NCBI GenBank assembly: GCA_021157805.1
Contig: JAGGVW010000058.1
Span: 1 to 8,915, forward strand
Length of the DNA: 8,915 nt
Direction of reading: 5' to 3'
Source: a bacterium
GTDB taxonomy: Bacteria > Ratteibacteria > UBA8468 > B48-G9 > JAFGKM01
Below are positions 1-5,893 of this stretch, one piece after another. Under the pieces are notes generated by a model. The model searched no databases. It was not told the origin of the DNA and saw only the letters and a program-made list of their open reading frames with translations. Positions within the stretch are counted from its first letter, which is position 1; every line of letters starts with the position of its first letter. A program made the position numbers and the translations under genes.

Positions 1-576
1 CATTTCTTTTTCTTTTATATAGTTTCTTACTTCTGAATTTTCAATAAGATTATATTTATCTTTTACATCATCCCAGGGAGTTTCATCTTTCACTTTCCCT
101 ATTTGTATTGTTCTGCTGTAAATCTGTATATCAAACTTTTTCAAAAACTGTTTACATATTGCTCCAATTGCCACTCTCATTGCTGTTTCTCTTGCACTTG
201 CTCTTTCAATTACATTTCTTATGTCTGAATATCTGTATTTTATAAATCCAGGTAAATCTGCATGTCCTGGTCTGGGGACAAATCTTTCCTTACCTTTTCC
301 TTTTTCAATATCCATAACATCTTTCCAGTTTTCCCAATCTTTATTTTCTATTATTATTCCAATAGGTCCACCTGTAGTTTTTCCATTTCTTATTCCTGAA
401 ATAATTTCAACTCTATCTTTCTCAATTTCCATTCTCTTCCCTCTACCATATCCCTTTTGTCTTCTTTCCAGTTCTTTATTTATTTCAGATATTTTTATAT
501 CAAGATTTGCAACCATTCCTTCAATTATTCCCACCAGACATTTTCCATGAGATTCCCCTGCAGTTAAAAATCTCAT
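1..576 (-). CDS. aroC: Chorismate synthase, N-terminal half (3' end beyond the left edge)
   Basis: The product converts 5-enolpyruvylshikimate-3-phosphate to chorismate, the last step of the shikimate pathway, using reduced FMN; it acts in the cytoplasm. Reading the minus strand from the ATG at 576-574 gives 192 open codons to position 1, about half the usual 360-390 residues. Seen directly: GESHG at residues 7-11 with the conserved His10, the Arg-rich RRQKGYGRGKR stretch at 38-48, SGIRNGKTTGGPI at about 60-72, RPGHAD at 102-107 with the second conserved His105, and the family signature ERASARETAMRVAIGA from about 124. The start is fixed by AGGAG at 582-586 (minus strand), which lies inside the end of aroE. 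The stop of aroE is only 2 bp upstream, so the two genes are very probably co-transcribed and may be translationally coupled. No frameshift or missing motif is visible in the part present. Confidence 0.96.
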   Translation of the reverse strand, partial: MRFLTAGESHGKCLVGIIEGMVANLDIKISEINKELERRQKGYGRGKRMEIEKDRVEIISGIRNGKTTGGPIGIIIENKDWENWKDVMDIEKGKGKERFVPRPGHADLPGFIKYRYSDIRNVIERASARETAMRVAIGAICKQFLKKFDIQIYSRTIQIGKVKDETPWDDVKDKYNLIENSEVRNYIKEKEM

Positions 577-578
577 AT

Positions 579-1442
579 CTACTCCTTTTTTTCTTTTAGA
601 AAATTGTATAATGAATTTTTCATAATATTTATTGGTGCTTTTTTACCTGTCCATATTTCAAATGATATTGCTCCCTGATAAACAAGCATTGATAAACCAT
701 CAAGATGAGGAAGGTTTAATTTTTCTGCTGTTTTTATTAGTTCTGTTTTTCTGTTATAAATTATATCATAAATAAAAATACTTTTTTTAATTCTTTCTTC
801 TTTTATCAGAACAATATCCCCTTCTTCCATCCCTAAAGAAGTTGTGTTTATTATTATATCAATATCCTGAAAGTTTATTCCATTTCTATTTTCAAAATCA
901 ATCAATTCAACATTGATAAAATTAAAATTCTCTTTTAAATGATTTCTTATTGCTATTGCTTTTTCCATAGTTCTATTTGTAATTAAAAGTTTTCTAATAC
1001 CTTCTTTTACAATTGCTCCTGATATAGCCCATCCAGCCCCACCTGCTCCAAGCAAATAAACATTTTTATTTTTTAGAACAACTTTTCCATCTTCTTTTAT
1101 TGACCTTACAAAGCCACTCCCATCAGTTATATACCCGATTAATTTTCCATCTTCATTTTTAATTGTATTTACAACTTTTAGATGTTTTGCCTCTTCATCA
1201 AGTTCATCAACTAAATAATATCCATCTTTTTTATGAGGTATAGTTAAATTTATCCCTCTAAAATTTAAAAATCTAATTGCTTCAATTGCTTCTTTAATAA
1301 AGGCAGGTTTTACTTCAAAAGGTATATAGACAAAATCAAGAGAGAGGGAATTAAAAGCAGCATTTTGAAAAACAGGAGAAAGAGAATGAGAGACAGGATA
1401 TCCAAAAACACCTGTTATTTTTGTTGTTCCTTTTATCTTCAT
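579..1442 (-). CDS. aroE: Shikimate dehydrogenase (NADP+)
   Basis: The enzyme reduces 3-dehydroshikimate to shikimate with NADPH, in the same cytoplasmic pathway as the downstream aroC. The 287-residue length is normal for the family. Seen directly: substrate-binding SHSLSP at residues 18-23, NLTIPHKK ending at 72 with the catalytic Lys71, Asn92 in VNTIK, the catalytic Asp107 in TDGSG, the dinucleotide-binding GAGGAG at 132-137, the NADP-phosphate motif NRTMEKA at 156-162, NTTSLGM at 199-205, and the C-terminal DGLSMLVYQGA with Gln256. The ATG at 1442-1440 is preceded by GAGAGGTGA at 1446-1454 (minus strand), a good ribosome binding site. The first residues MKIKGTTKITGVFGYP match where the family begins. 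Its neighbour 3' is aroC; upstream it diverges from tRNA-Gly. The stop is TAG. Confidence 0.97.
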   Translation of the reverse strand: MKIKGTTKITGVFGYPVSHSLSPVFQNAAFNSLSLDFVYIPFEVKPAFIKEAIEAIRFLNFRGINLTIPHKKDGYYLVDELDEEAKHLKVVNTIKNEDGKLIGYITDGSGFVRSIKEDGKVVLKNKNVYLLGAGGAGWAISGAIVKEGIRKLLITNRTMEKAIAIRNHLKENFNFINVELIDFENRNGINFQDIDIIINTTSLGMEEGDIVLIKEERIKKSIFIYDIIYNRKTELIKTAEKLNLPHLDGLSMLVYQGAISFEIWTGKKAPINIMKNSLYNFLKEKKE

Positions 1443-1458
1443 TTTTCACCTCTCTTAA

Positions 1459-1467
1459 ATTTTAGCA
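1459..1467 (-). promoter_or_regulatory. Possible extended -10 promoter for aroE-aroC
   Basis: On the minus strand TGC-TAAAAT (1467-1459) looks like an extended -10 element. No good -35 is visible; a T-run lies 17 bp upstream. A start about 7 bases downstream would leave a leader of only about 10 nt, barely covering the ribosome binding site, so this is a tentative call. Confidence 0.28.
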
Positions 1468-1473
1468 TATTTG

Positions 1474-1502
1474 TTGATAAGAAAAAAATTGTTTGTTATA
1501 AT
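1474..1502 (+). promoter_or_regulatory. Sigma70-type promoter for tRNA-Gly
   Basis: TTGATA (1474-1479, five of six consensus bases) is separated by exactly 17 bp from a perfect TATAAT (1497-1502). Transcription would begin near 1509, a few bases before the tRNA at 1516. It diverges from aroE. The spacing and strength match the two other promoters in the window. Confidence 0.85.
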
Positions 1503-1515
1503 ATTTACCAGATAT

Positions 1516-1587
1516 GCGGGAGTAGCTCAGTGGTAGAGCATAACCTTGCCAAGGTTGGGGTCGCGGGTTCAAATCCCGTCTCCCGCT
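1516..1587 (+). tRNA. tRNA-Gly (anticodon GCC)
   Basis: The 72-nt sequence folds as a complete cloverleaf. The acceptor stem is GCGGGAG (1516-1522) with CTCCCGC (1580-1586), and the discriminator is T1587. The D arm is GCTC/GAGC, and the anticodon stem TAACC/GGTTG holds the loop TTGCCAA with anticodon GCC at 1548-1550. The T arm is GCGGG-TTCAAAT-CCCGT. CCA is not encoded, so it must be added after transcription. The gene reads GGC and GGT codons. It sits where other bacteria keep a tRNA-Gly upstream of tRNA-Thr and tuf. Its last 16 nt recur twice downstream (see the repeat). Confidence 0.97.
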
Positions 1588-1721
1588 CGGTCTCTTACCC
1601 TGTAAGGGATCGCACGTAAACGGTTCTCAGTTAGTGCAATCCCGTCTCCCGCTTGGTCTCTAACTTTGAGAGGGATGGTGCGTTGCTGTTTTTCAAGCAG
1701 GACAATCCCGTCTCCCGCTTG
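1572..1721 (+). repeat. 66-bp-period tandem repeat seeded by the 3' end of tRNA-Gly
   Basis: The last 16 nt of the tRNA, AATCCCGTCTCCCGCT, occur at 1572, 1638 and 1704, exactly 66 bp apart. Copy 1 (1572-1637) and copy 2 (1638-1703) agree at 23 of the first 24 positions and share AGGGAT at the same offset, then diverge. Copy 3 shares 18 bases with copy 2 and is truncated after 1721. Each copy therefore carries the 3' strand of the T stem and of the acceptor stem without the rest of a tRNA. The arrangement resembles, in principle, the repeats behind E. coli tyrT (rtT RNA), which also begin with the tRNA 3' end. From 1722 to 1791 I see only AT-rich spacer. No gene and no clear intrinsic terminator is visible between 1588 and 1791. 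Confidence 0.85.
1588..1612 (+). other. RNA hairpin directly after tRNA-Gly
   Basis: Positions 1588-1598 pair with 1602-1612 over 11 consecutive base pairs (nine Watson-Crick, two G-U) around a three-base CCT loop. The stem starts at the very first base after the tRNA discriminator. No T-run follows, so it is not a standard intrinsic terminator. It could mark the 3' processing point or protect the precursor. The matching place in repeat copy 2 forms only a weaker stem of about five pairs (1657-1661 with 1671-1675). Confidence 0.6.
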
Positions 1722-1791
1722 AAAAGATTAAGATTTGAAAGAGCGAAAGCAGGTGTTCTGAAAAAGAATTTAACTTTATTAGGTTTTTCCA

Positions 1792-1820
1792 TTGACAGAT
1801 TGTTTTAATTATATTATAAT
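1792..1820 (+). promoter_or_regulatory. Consensus promoter for tRNA-Thr, tuf and rpmG
   Basis: A perfect TTGACA (1792-1797), a 17-bp spacer and a perfect TATAAT (1815-1820) give a full consensus housekeeping promoter. Initiation would fall near 1827, leaving about 30 nt of leader before the tRNA. Such strength suits EF-Tu, usually among the most abundant proteins of the cell. Confidence 0.93.
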
Positions 1821-1856
1821 TTAAAAGTTAAAAACAAAGATAGAAATTTGAATTTT

Positions 1857-1928
1857 GCTGCTGTGGCTCAGGGGTAGAGCACGTCCTTGGTAAGGACGGG
1901 GTCATGGGTTCGAATCCCATCAGCAGCT
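1857..1928 (+). tRNA. tRNA-Thr (anticodon GGT)
   Basis: The 72-nt cloverleaf has acceptor stem GCTGCTG (1857-1863) with CAGCAGC (1921-1927), discriminator T1928, D arm GCTC/GAGC, anticodon stem CGTCC/GGACG around TTGGTAA with anticodon GGT at 1889-1891, and T arm ATGGG-TTCGAAT-CCCAT. CCA is not encoded. It lies 22 bp before the tuf start, so tRNA and tuf mRNA share one transcript that must be cut by tRNA-processing nucleases. This tRNA reads ACC and ACT, which tuf itself uses sparingly. Confidence 0.97.
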
Positions 1929-1950
1929 AATAACAAAAAGGAGGTAAGAG

Positions 1951-3153
1951 ATGGCTAAGGAGAAGTTTATAAGGAGCAAGCCACATGTAAACATAGGGAC
2001 AATAGGGCATGTAGACCATGGGAAGACGACATTAACGAGTGGGATAACGATGGTATTAGCGAAGGAGAACAAGGCGAAGGAGACCAAATATGAAGAGATA
2101 GATAAGGCACCAGAGGAGAAGGAGAGGGGATTGACGATAAACATAGCACATATAGAATATGAGACAGACAAGAGGCATTATGCACACATAGATTGTCCTG
2201 GGCATGCAGATTATATAAAGAATATGATAACAGGGGCGGCGCAGATGGATGGAGCGATATTGGTAGTAAGTGCGCCAGATGGACCGATGCCACAGACAAG
2301 GGAGCACATATTATTAGCCAGGCAGGTAGAAGTGCCTGCGATAGTAGTATTTTTGAATAAGATGGACCAGGTAGAGGATGAAGAGTTGGTAGAATTGGTA
2401 GAGGTAGAGGTAAGGGAGTTATTAAGCAAGTATGGATTTCCTGGGGAAGAGATTCCAGTGATAAAGGGGAGTGCATTGAAGGTATTGGAATGTGGATGTG
2501 GCAAGAGGGAATGTCAGTGGTGTGGGAAGATATGGGAATTGATGGATGCGGTAGATGAATACATACCGACCCCGACTAGGGATATAGAGAAGCCATTTTT
2601 GATGGCAGTAGAGGATGTATTTAGTATAACAGGGAGGGGGACGGTAGCGACAGGGAGGATAGAGAGAGGGAAGGTGAAAGTAGGGGATAATGTAGAGATA
2701 ATAGGGTTAAGTCATGATATAAAGAAGACAGTAGTTACAGGAGTAGAGATGTTCAGGAAGGAGTTAGATGAAGGTGTAGCAGGAGATAATGTAGGGTTAT
2801 TATTGAGAGGAATAGAGAAGGACGAGGTAGAGAGGGGGATGGTAGTATCGGCTCCTGGGAGTATAACTCCGCACACACATTTCAAGGCACAGGTATATGT
2901 ATTGAAGAAAGAAGAGGGGGGAAGACACACGCCGTTTTTCAATGGATACAGACCCCAGTTTTACATAAGGACTACAGATGTTACAGGAGAGATAAAGTTA
3001 CCTGAGGGGGTAGAGATGGTTATGCCAGGAGATAACATAGAGATGGAAATAAAGTTAATATATCCTGTAGCGCTTGAAAAAGGACAGAGATTTGCTATAA
3101 GAGAAGGCGGAAGAACTGTTGGTGCTGGTGCTATCACTGAAATTATTGAATAA
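1951..3153 (+). CDS. tuf: Elongation factor Tu
   Basis: This GTPase carries aminoacyl-tRNA to the ribosomal A site. The 400 residues cover the G domain (about 1-210) and two beta-barrel domains. Seen directly: P-loop GHVDHGKT at 19-26, switch I RGLTI with Thr62, DCPGH at 81-85 with catalytic His85, NKMD at 136-139, SAL at 174-176, and the C-terminal [11 protein letters not shown] loop at 181-191 carries Cys181, Cys183, Cys188 and Cys191 in the G domain, where the Thermus protein also has an insertion. AGGAGGT at 1939-1945 fixes the ATG. Codon use is unlike its neighbours: up to 3060 Ile is ATA in 30 of 31 cases, Leu only TTA or TTG, and Lys and Glu mainly AAG and GAG. The last 31 sense codons revert to CTT, GTT, GCT, ATT and GAA. 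rpmG follows after 10 bp. Confidence 0.98.
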   Translation: MAKEKFIRSKPHVNIGTIGHVDHGKTTLTSGITMVLAKENKAKETKYEEIDKAPEEKERGLTINIAHIEYETDKRHYAHIDCPGHADYIKNMITGAAQMDGAILVVSAPDGPMPQTREHILLARQVEVPAIVVFLNKMDQVEDEELVELVEVEVRELLSKYGFPGEEIPVIKGSALKVLECGCGKRECQWCGKIWELMDAVDEYIPTPTRDIEKPFLMAVEDVFSITGRGTVATGRIERGKVKVGDNVEIIGLSHDIKKTVVTGVEMFRKELDEGVAGDNVGLLLRGIEKDEVERGMVVSAPGSITPHTHFKAQVYVLKKEEGGRHTPFFNGYRPQFYIRTTDVTGEIKLPEGVEMVMPGDNIEMEIKLIYPVALEKGQRFAIREGGRTVGAGAITEIIE

Positions 3154-3163
3154 AGGAATAAAA

Positions 3164-3316
3164 ATGAGAAATATAATAACACTTGTTTGTTCAGAATGCG
3201 GGAATAAGAATTATTATATCACAAAAAAGAAACAACCGGGACAGAAAAAGAAAATACAACTGAAAAAATTCTGTCCTACCTGTGGTAAACACATTTTGCA
3301 TAAAGAGGGAAAATAA
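3164..3316 (+). CDS. rpmG: 50S ribosomal protein L33
   Basis: This is a small protein of the large ribosomal subunit near the E site. The 50 residues are the usual length. Two CxxC pairs, Cys9/Cys12 and Cys37/Cys40, form the zinc ribbon of the zinc-containing (C+) L33 type, joined by a Lys-rich segment (KKKQPGQKKK at 21-30). I chose the ATG at 3164 rather than an upstream ATG at 3119, because the latter lies inside the tuf reading region, lacks homology to L33, and the 3164 start has AAAGGA at 3152-3157, overlapping the tuf stop. It is probably co-transcribed with tuf. No convincing terminator follows; the AT-rich gap 3317-3350 leads into the next promoter. Confidence 0.96.
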   Translation: MRNIITLVCSECGNKNYYITKKKQPGQKKKIQLKKFCPTCGKHILHKEGK

Positions 3317-3350
3317 GTTTTTAAAAATATAGTAATAAGAAAATTTTTTA

Positions 3351-3379
3351 TTGACAGATAAAAAATAAGAGGGTAAAAT
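3351..3379 (+). promoter_or_regulatory. Promoter for tRNA-Trp and the secE-nusG-rplKAJL-rpoB operon
   Basis: A perfect TTGACA (3351-3356), 17-bp spacer and TAAAAT (3374-3379, five of six) predict initiation near 3386, just before tRNA-Trp at 3392. It is the only clear promoter upstream of the seven protein genes that follow. Weaker internal promoters cannot be excluded by eye. Confidence 0.9.
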
Positions 3380-3391
3380 TTTTATTCTAGT

Positions 3392-3465
3392 AGGCCTGTA
3401 GCTCTAATTGGCAGAGCAACGGACTCCAAATCCGTGGGCTGGAGGTTCGAATCCTCCCAGGCCTG
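3392..3465 (+). tRNA. tRNA-Trp (anticodon CCA)
   Basis: The 74-nt cloverleaf has acceptor stem AGGCCTG (3392-3398) with CAGGCCT (3458-3464), discriminator G3465 as expected for tRNA-Trp, D arm GCTC/GAGC, anticodon stem ACGGA/TCCGT around CTCCAAA with anticodon CCA at 3426-3428, and T arm GGAGG-TTCGAAT-CCTCC. CCA is not encoded at the 3' end. It precedes secE by 12 bp, the common bacterial arrangement, so the first processing cut also makes the 5' end of the secE mRNA. Confidence 0.97.
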
Positions 3466-3477
3466 AGTAAGAAATAA

Positions 3478-3663
3478 ATGAAAAAAAGAATAGAGGGATT
3501 TTTCCGTGAAGTGCGAGCCGAGTTAAAAAAAGTAACCTGGCCAGATAAAAAGATGTTGAGAACAACGACAGTTGTTGTAGTGATTTTTATTTTTATAATG
3601 GCTTTATATATTGGAATTATTGACCTTATATTTTCAAAAATAGTAACTGTCTTTTTGAGGTAA
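3478..3663 (+). CDS. secE: Preprotein translocase subunit SecE
   Basis: SecE is the small membrane subunit that clamps SecY in the SecYEG protein-conducting channel of the inner membrane. The 61 residues are the typical single-span form found outside enterobacteria. An amphipathic N-terminal helix leads into the hallmark ELKKVTWP at residues 15-22, followed by one hydrophobic membrane segment at about 31-55. The Shine-Dalgarno signal is weak (GAGTAAG at 3465-3471, overlapping the last base of tRNA-Trp), which may keep expression low relative to the ribosomal genes; this is an inference. nusG starts 2 bp after the TAA stop. Confidence 0.96.
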   Translation: MKKRIEGFFREVRAELKKVTWPDKKMLRTTTVVVVIFIFIMALYIGIIDLIFSKIVTVFLR

Positions 3664-3665
3664 TT

Positions 3666-4193
3666 ATGGGAAACTGGTATATTTTACATGTGAGAACAGG
3701 GCAAGAAGATAAGATAAGGAAATTGCTTGAAAACCAGATTAATAAAGAAGGGGAAAAAATAACTCAGATTATTATTCCAAAGGAAGAAGTTGCTGAAAAA
3801 GGGAAAGAAGATAAAAAGACAACCCGTAGATTCTGGCCTGGATATATGTTAATTGAAATAAATCCTGATTTTGATAATGAAATTTTATGGCACAGAATAA
3901 GAGCAACAACAGGAGTTCTTAATTTTCTTGGTGCTGGTGAAAAACCTGTCCCATTACAATCTGAAGAAGTTAAGAATGTTCTTGAGGAAATAGAAAAGAG
4001 AAAAAGCAAACCTGTTCCAAAAGTTGAGTTTAAAGAAGGAGATAAAGTGGAAATTACAGAAGGTCCTTTTATGAATTTCACAGCAATTGTTGAAGAAGTT
4101 TATCCCGATAAAGAACGGGTTAAAGTGAGTATTTCTGCTTTTGGCAGAAGCACCCCTCTGGAACTCAGTTATCACCAGGTAGAAAAGATTTAA
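3666..4193 (+). CDS. nusG: Transcription termination/antitermination factor NusG
   Basis: NusG binds RNA polymerase, favours processive elongation, and couples it to Rho or to the ribosome. The 175 residues show the N-terminal NGN domain (about 3-110: NWYILHVRTGQEDK at 3-16, FWPGYMLIEI at 56-65, TTGVLNFLG at 81-89) and a C-terminal KOW domain (about 122-175: FKEGDKVEITEGPF, FGRSTPLEL). No extra domain is inserted between them. The ATG has GAGG at 3657-3660 within the last codons of secE, so the two are likely translationally coupled. The TAA stop overlaps the ribosome binding site of rplK. Confidence 0.97.
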   Translation: MGNWYILHVRTGQEDKIRKLLENQINKEGEKITQIIIPKEEVAEKGKEDKKTTRRFWPGYMLIEINPDFDNEILWHRIRATTGVLNFLGAGEKPVPLQSEEVKNVLEEIEKRKSKPVPKVEFKEGDKVEITEGPFMNFTAIVEEVYPDKERVKVSISAFGRSTPLELSYHQVEKI

Positions 4194-4203
4194 GGAGTGA
4201 AAA

Positions 4204-4629
4204 ATGGCAGATAAACCAGTTAAAGCAGTTGTGAAACTTCAGATACCTGCAGGAAAAGCAACACCTGCTCCTCCTGTTGGACCTGCACTTGGTCAACATG
4301 GAGTTAATATTATGGATTTCTGTAAGGCATTTAATGAGACAACCAAAGGGAAAGAAGGAACTGTTCCTGTTGTTCTTACAATTTACGAAGATAGAACTTT
4401 TGATTTTATTATAAAAACACCTCCAACAGCTGAACTTATAAAAAAATATGCAAATGTTGTAAAAGGTTCGCCTGTTCCAAACAGAGATAAAGTTGGCAAA
4501 ATTACAAGAAAACAAATAGAAGAAATTGCAAAAATAAAACTCCCTGACCTGAATACAAAAGATATTAAAAAGGCGATGAAAATAGTTGAAGGAGCAGCCC
4601 GAAGTATGGGGATAGAAATTGTAGATTAA
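4204..4629 (+). CDS. rplK: 50S ribosomal protein L11
   Basis: L11 binds the GTPase-associated region of 23S rRNA at the base of the L7/L12 stalk and takes part in factor-dependent steps and stringent-response signalling. The 141 residues match the family exactly. The proline-rich N-terminal motif [16 protein letters not shown] at 21-36 is intact; this is the face where thiostrepton-type antibiotics act in other species. The C-terminal rRNA-binding domain ends with GAARSMGI at 130-137. AAGGAG at 4192-4197 sets the ATG and overlaps the nusG stop. The gap to nusG is 10 bp, leaving no room for a separate leader of the sort L1 binds in E. coli. Confidence 0.98.
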   Translation: MADKPVKAVVKLQIPAGKATPAPPVGPALGQHGVNIMDFCKAFNETTKGKEGTVPVVLTIYEDRTFDFIIKTPPTAELIKKYANVVKGSPVPNRDKVGKITRKQIEEIAKIKLPDLNTKDIKKAMKIVEGAARSMGIEIVD

Positions 4630-4641
4630 GGAGGAGAAAAA

Positions 4642-5343
4642 TTGAATAAGAGATATTCTGTATTAGTTGAAAAACTGGAGAAAGGCAAACTTTATGGTAT
4701 AGTTGAGGCGGTGGAAAAGTTAAAGGAATTACATTCAACAAAGTTTGATGAAACAGTTGAACTTTCTATAAAACTCGGGATTGACCCAAAGAAATTACAA
4801 CAGCCAATAAGAGGCAGTGTTGTTTTACCTCATGGAACAGGGAAAAAGGTAAAAGTTCTTGTTTTTGCGAGTGGAGAAGTAGTTGAAAAAGCAAAGGCAT
4901 CTGGAGCAGATTATGTTGGTGGAAATGAACTTGTTGAAAAAATAAAAAATGGATGGCTTGATTTTGATGCTGTTGTTTCAACTCCTGATATGATGAAAGT
5001 TGTTGCACCTCTTGGAAAAATACTTGGTCCAAGAGGTTTAATGCCAAATCCTAAAACAGGAACTGTTACCAATAATGTAGAGGAAGTTGTTCAGGAATTA
5101 AAGAAAGGAAGAGTTGATTATAGAATGGACAGAGATGGTAATATACATATCCCCTGTGGAAAAATCTCTTTTGATAAGGATAAACTTGTTGAGAATATTA
5201 TTGAAGCAATAAAAGGTGTTTTGAATGTTAAACCATCTACTCTTAAAGGGACTTATATTAGTAAGATGTCCTTATCTCTTACAATGTCGCCTTCTTTAAA
5301 ACTTAATTCCTCAAAAATATTGCAGGAATTGAGAACATCTTGA
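4642..5343 (+). CDS. rplA: 50S ribosomal protein L1 (TTG start)
   Basis: L1 forms the mobile stalk beside the E site and, in many bacteria, represses its own rplK-rplA mRNA. The 233 residues fit the family. KFDETVEL at 34-41 belongs to the rRNA-binding domain I, and the signature [15 protein letters not shown] at about 128-142 lies in domain II. The start is a TTG at 4642: AGGAGG at 4629-4634 stands 7 nt upstream, no in-frame ATG lies nearby, and the protein begins at the expected place ([17 protein letters not shown]). All other protein genes here use ATG, so the weaker start may tune L1 relative to L11. The stop TGA is part of the ribosome binding region of rplJ. Confidence 0.96.
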   Translation: MNKRYSVLVEKLEKGKLYGIVEAVEKLKELHSTKFDETVELSIKLGIDPKKLQQPIRGSVVLPHGTGKKVKVLVFASGEVVEKAKASGADYVGGNELVEKIKNGWLDFDAVVSTPDMMKVVAPLGKILGPRGLMPNPKTGTVTNNVEEVVQELKKGRVDYRMDRDGNIHIPCGKISFDKDKLVENIIEAIKGVLNVKPSTLKGTYISKMSLSLTMSPSLKLNSSKILQELRTS

Positions 5344-5353
5344 GAGGTGCCCA

Positions 5354-5893
5354 ATGAAAAAAATGAATAAAAGCGGAAAGGAAGAAATTGTAAAATGGTT
5401 GACAGAAGAACTTAAAAAAAGTAAAATTTATATTTTGGGTAATTTTTCAGGTCTTTCTGTTTCAGAAATGCAGACTCTAAGAGAAGGTATAAAAGAGAAA
5501 GAAGGAGTAATAAAAGTTGTAAAGAATACTTTACTTGAAAGAACATTTAGAAATTTAAGTCAGGATAAAGCGATTGATTATTTAGAAGGACCAGTATTTA
5601 TTATCTGGACAAAAGATGGTGATGAAGTTGAAATACTTAAAAATATATATTCTTTCAGTAAAAAAACAGGTAAGATTGAAGTAAAAGGGGGTGTGATAAA
5701 TAATAAAATAGTTGATAGAGAATTTTTTGAAAAATTGAGCAAATTACCTCCAATTAAAGAAATTCAGGCAAAAGTTATATATGATGTAAGATTTCCTGTA
5801 ATAAAACTTATAAATTCAATAAAAGCACCAGCAGTTAAAATTGTAAATATAATAAATCAGATAAAGAAAAAAAAGGAGAGGGAAAATGGCTGA
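5354..5893 (+). CDS. rplJ: 50S ribosomal protein L10
   Basis: L10 anchors L7/L12 dimers on the ribosome to form the stalk that recruits elongation factors. The 179 residues contain the rRNA-binding N-terminal domain ([14 protein letters not shown] at 30-43, [14 protein letters not shown] at 52-65) and a C-terminal helix (about 135-176, rich in Ile, Val and Lys) expected to hold the L12 dimers. GAGAGGTG at 5342-5349 favours the ATG at 5354; a second ATG three codons later is possible. The gap from rplA is 10 bp, so the long L10-binding leader of many bacteria is absent here. The end overlaps the start of rplL by 8 bp. Confidence 0.97.
   Translation: MKKMNKSGKEEIVKWLTEELKKSKIYILGNFSGLSVSEMQTLREGIKEKEGVIKVVKNTLLERTFRNLSQDKAIDYLEGPVFIIWTKDGDEVEILKNIYSFSKKTGKIEVKGGVINNKIVDREFFEKLSKLPPIKEIQAKVIYDVRFPVIKLINSIKAPAVKIVNIINQIKKKKERENG

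Noticed and set aside
221..550. 109-codon plus-strand open frame rich in Phe, Ser, Pro and Ile
   Set aside because: It lies antisense to aroC, whose protein has all the family motifs; the composition is what the complement of an AT-rich gene gives.
1365..1619. 84-codon plus-strand open frame
   Set aside because: It covers the start of aroE antisense, a promoter and the whole tRNA-Gly, has no ribosome binding site and no recognisable protein motif.
1572..1721. Repeat array as a CRISPR or as phage attachment sites
   Set aside because: Only three short copies with 16-18 identical bases, no cas genes, units that include diverging but alignable interior sequence, and no integrase or cargo between copies.
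1967..2504. Several long antisense open frames opposite tuf
   Set aside because: The purine-ending codon use of tuf removes stop codons from the complementary frames; the proteins are low-complexity Leu/Ser/Pro strings and no start signal is present.
3119..3163. Upstream extension of rpmG starting at 3119
   Set aside because: The extra 15 residues overlap tuf in another frame and do not resemble L33; the start at 3164 has its own ribosome binding site and gives the normal length.
3317..3350. Possible terminator after rpmG
   Set aside because: The AT-only inverted elements around TTTTTAAAAA and ATTTTTT are imperfect and have no GC stem; such pairings are expected by chance in this base composition.
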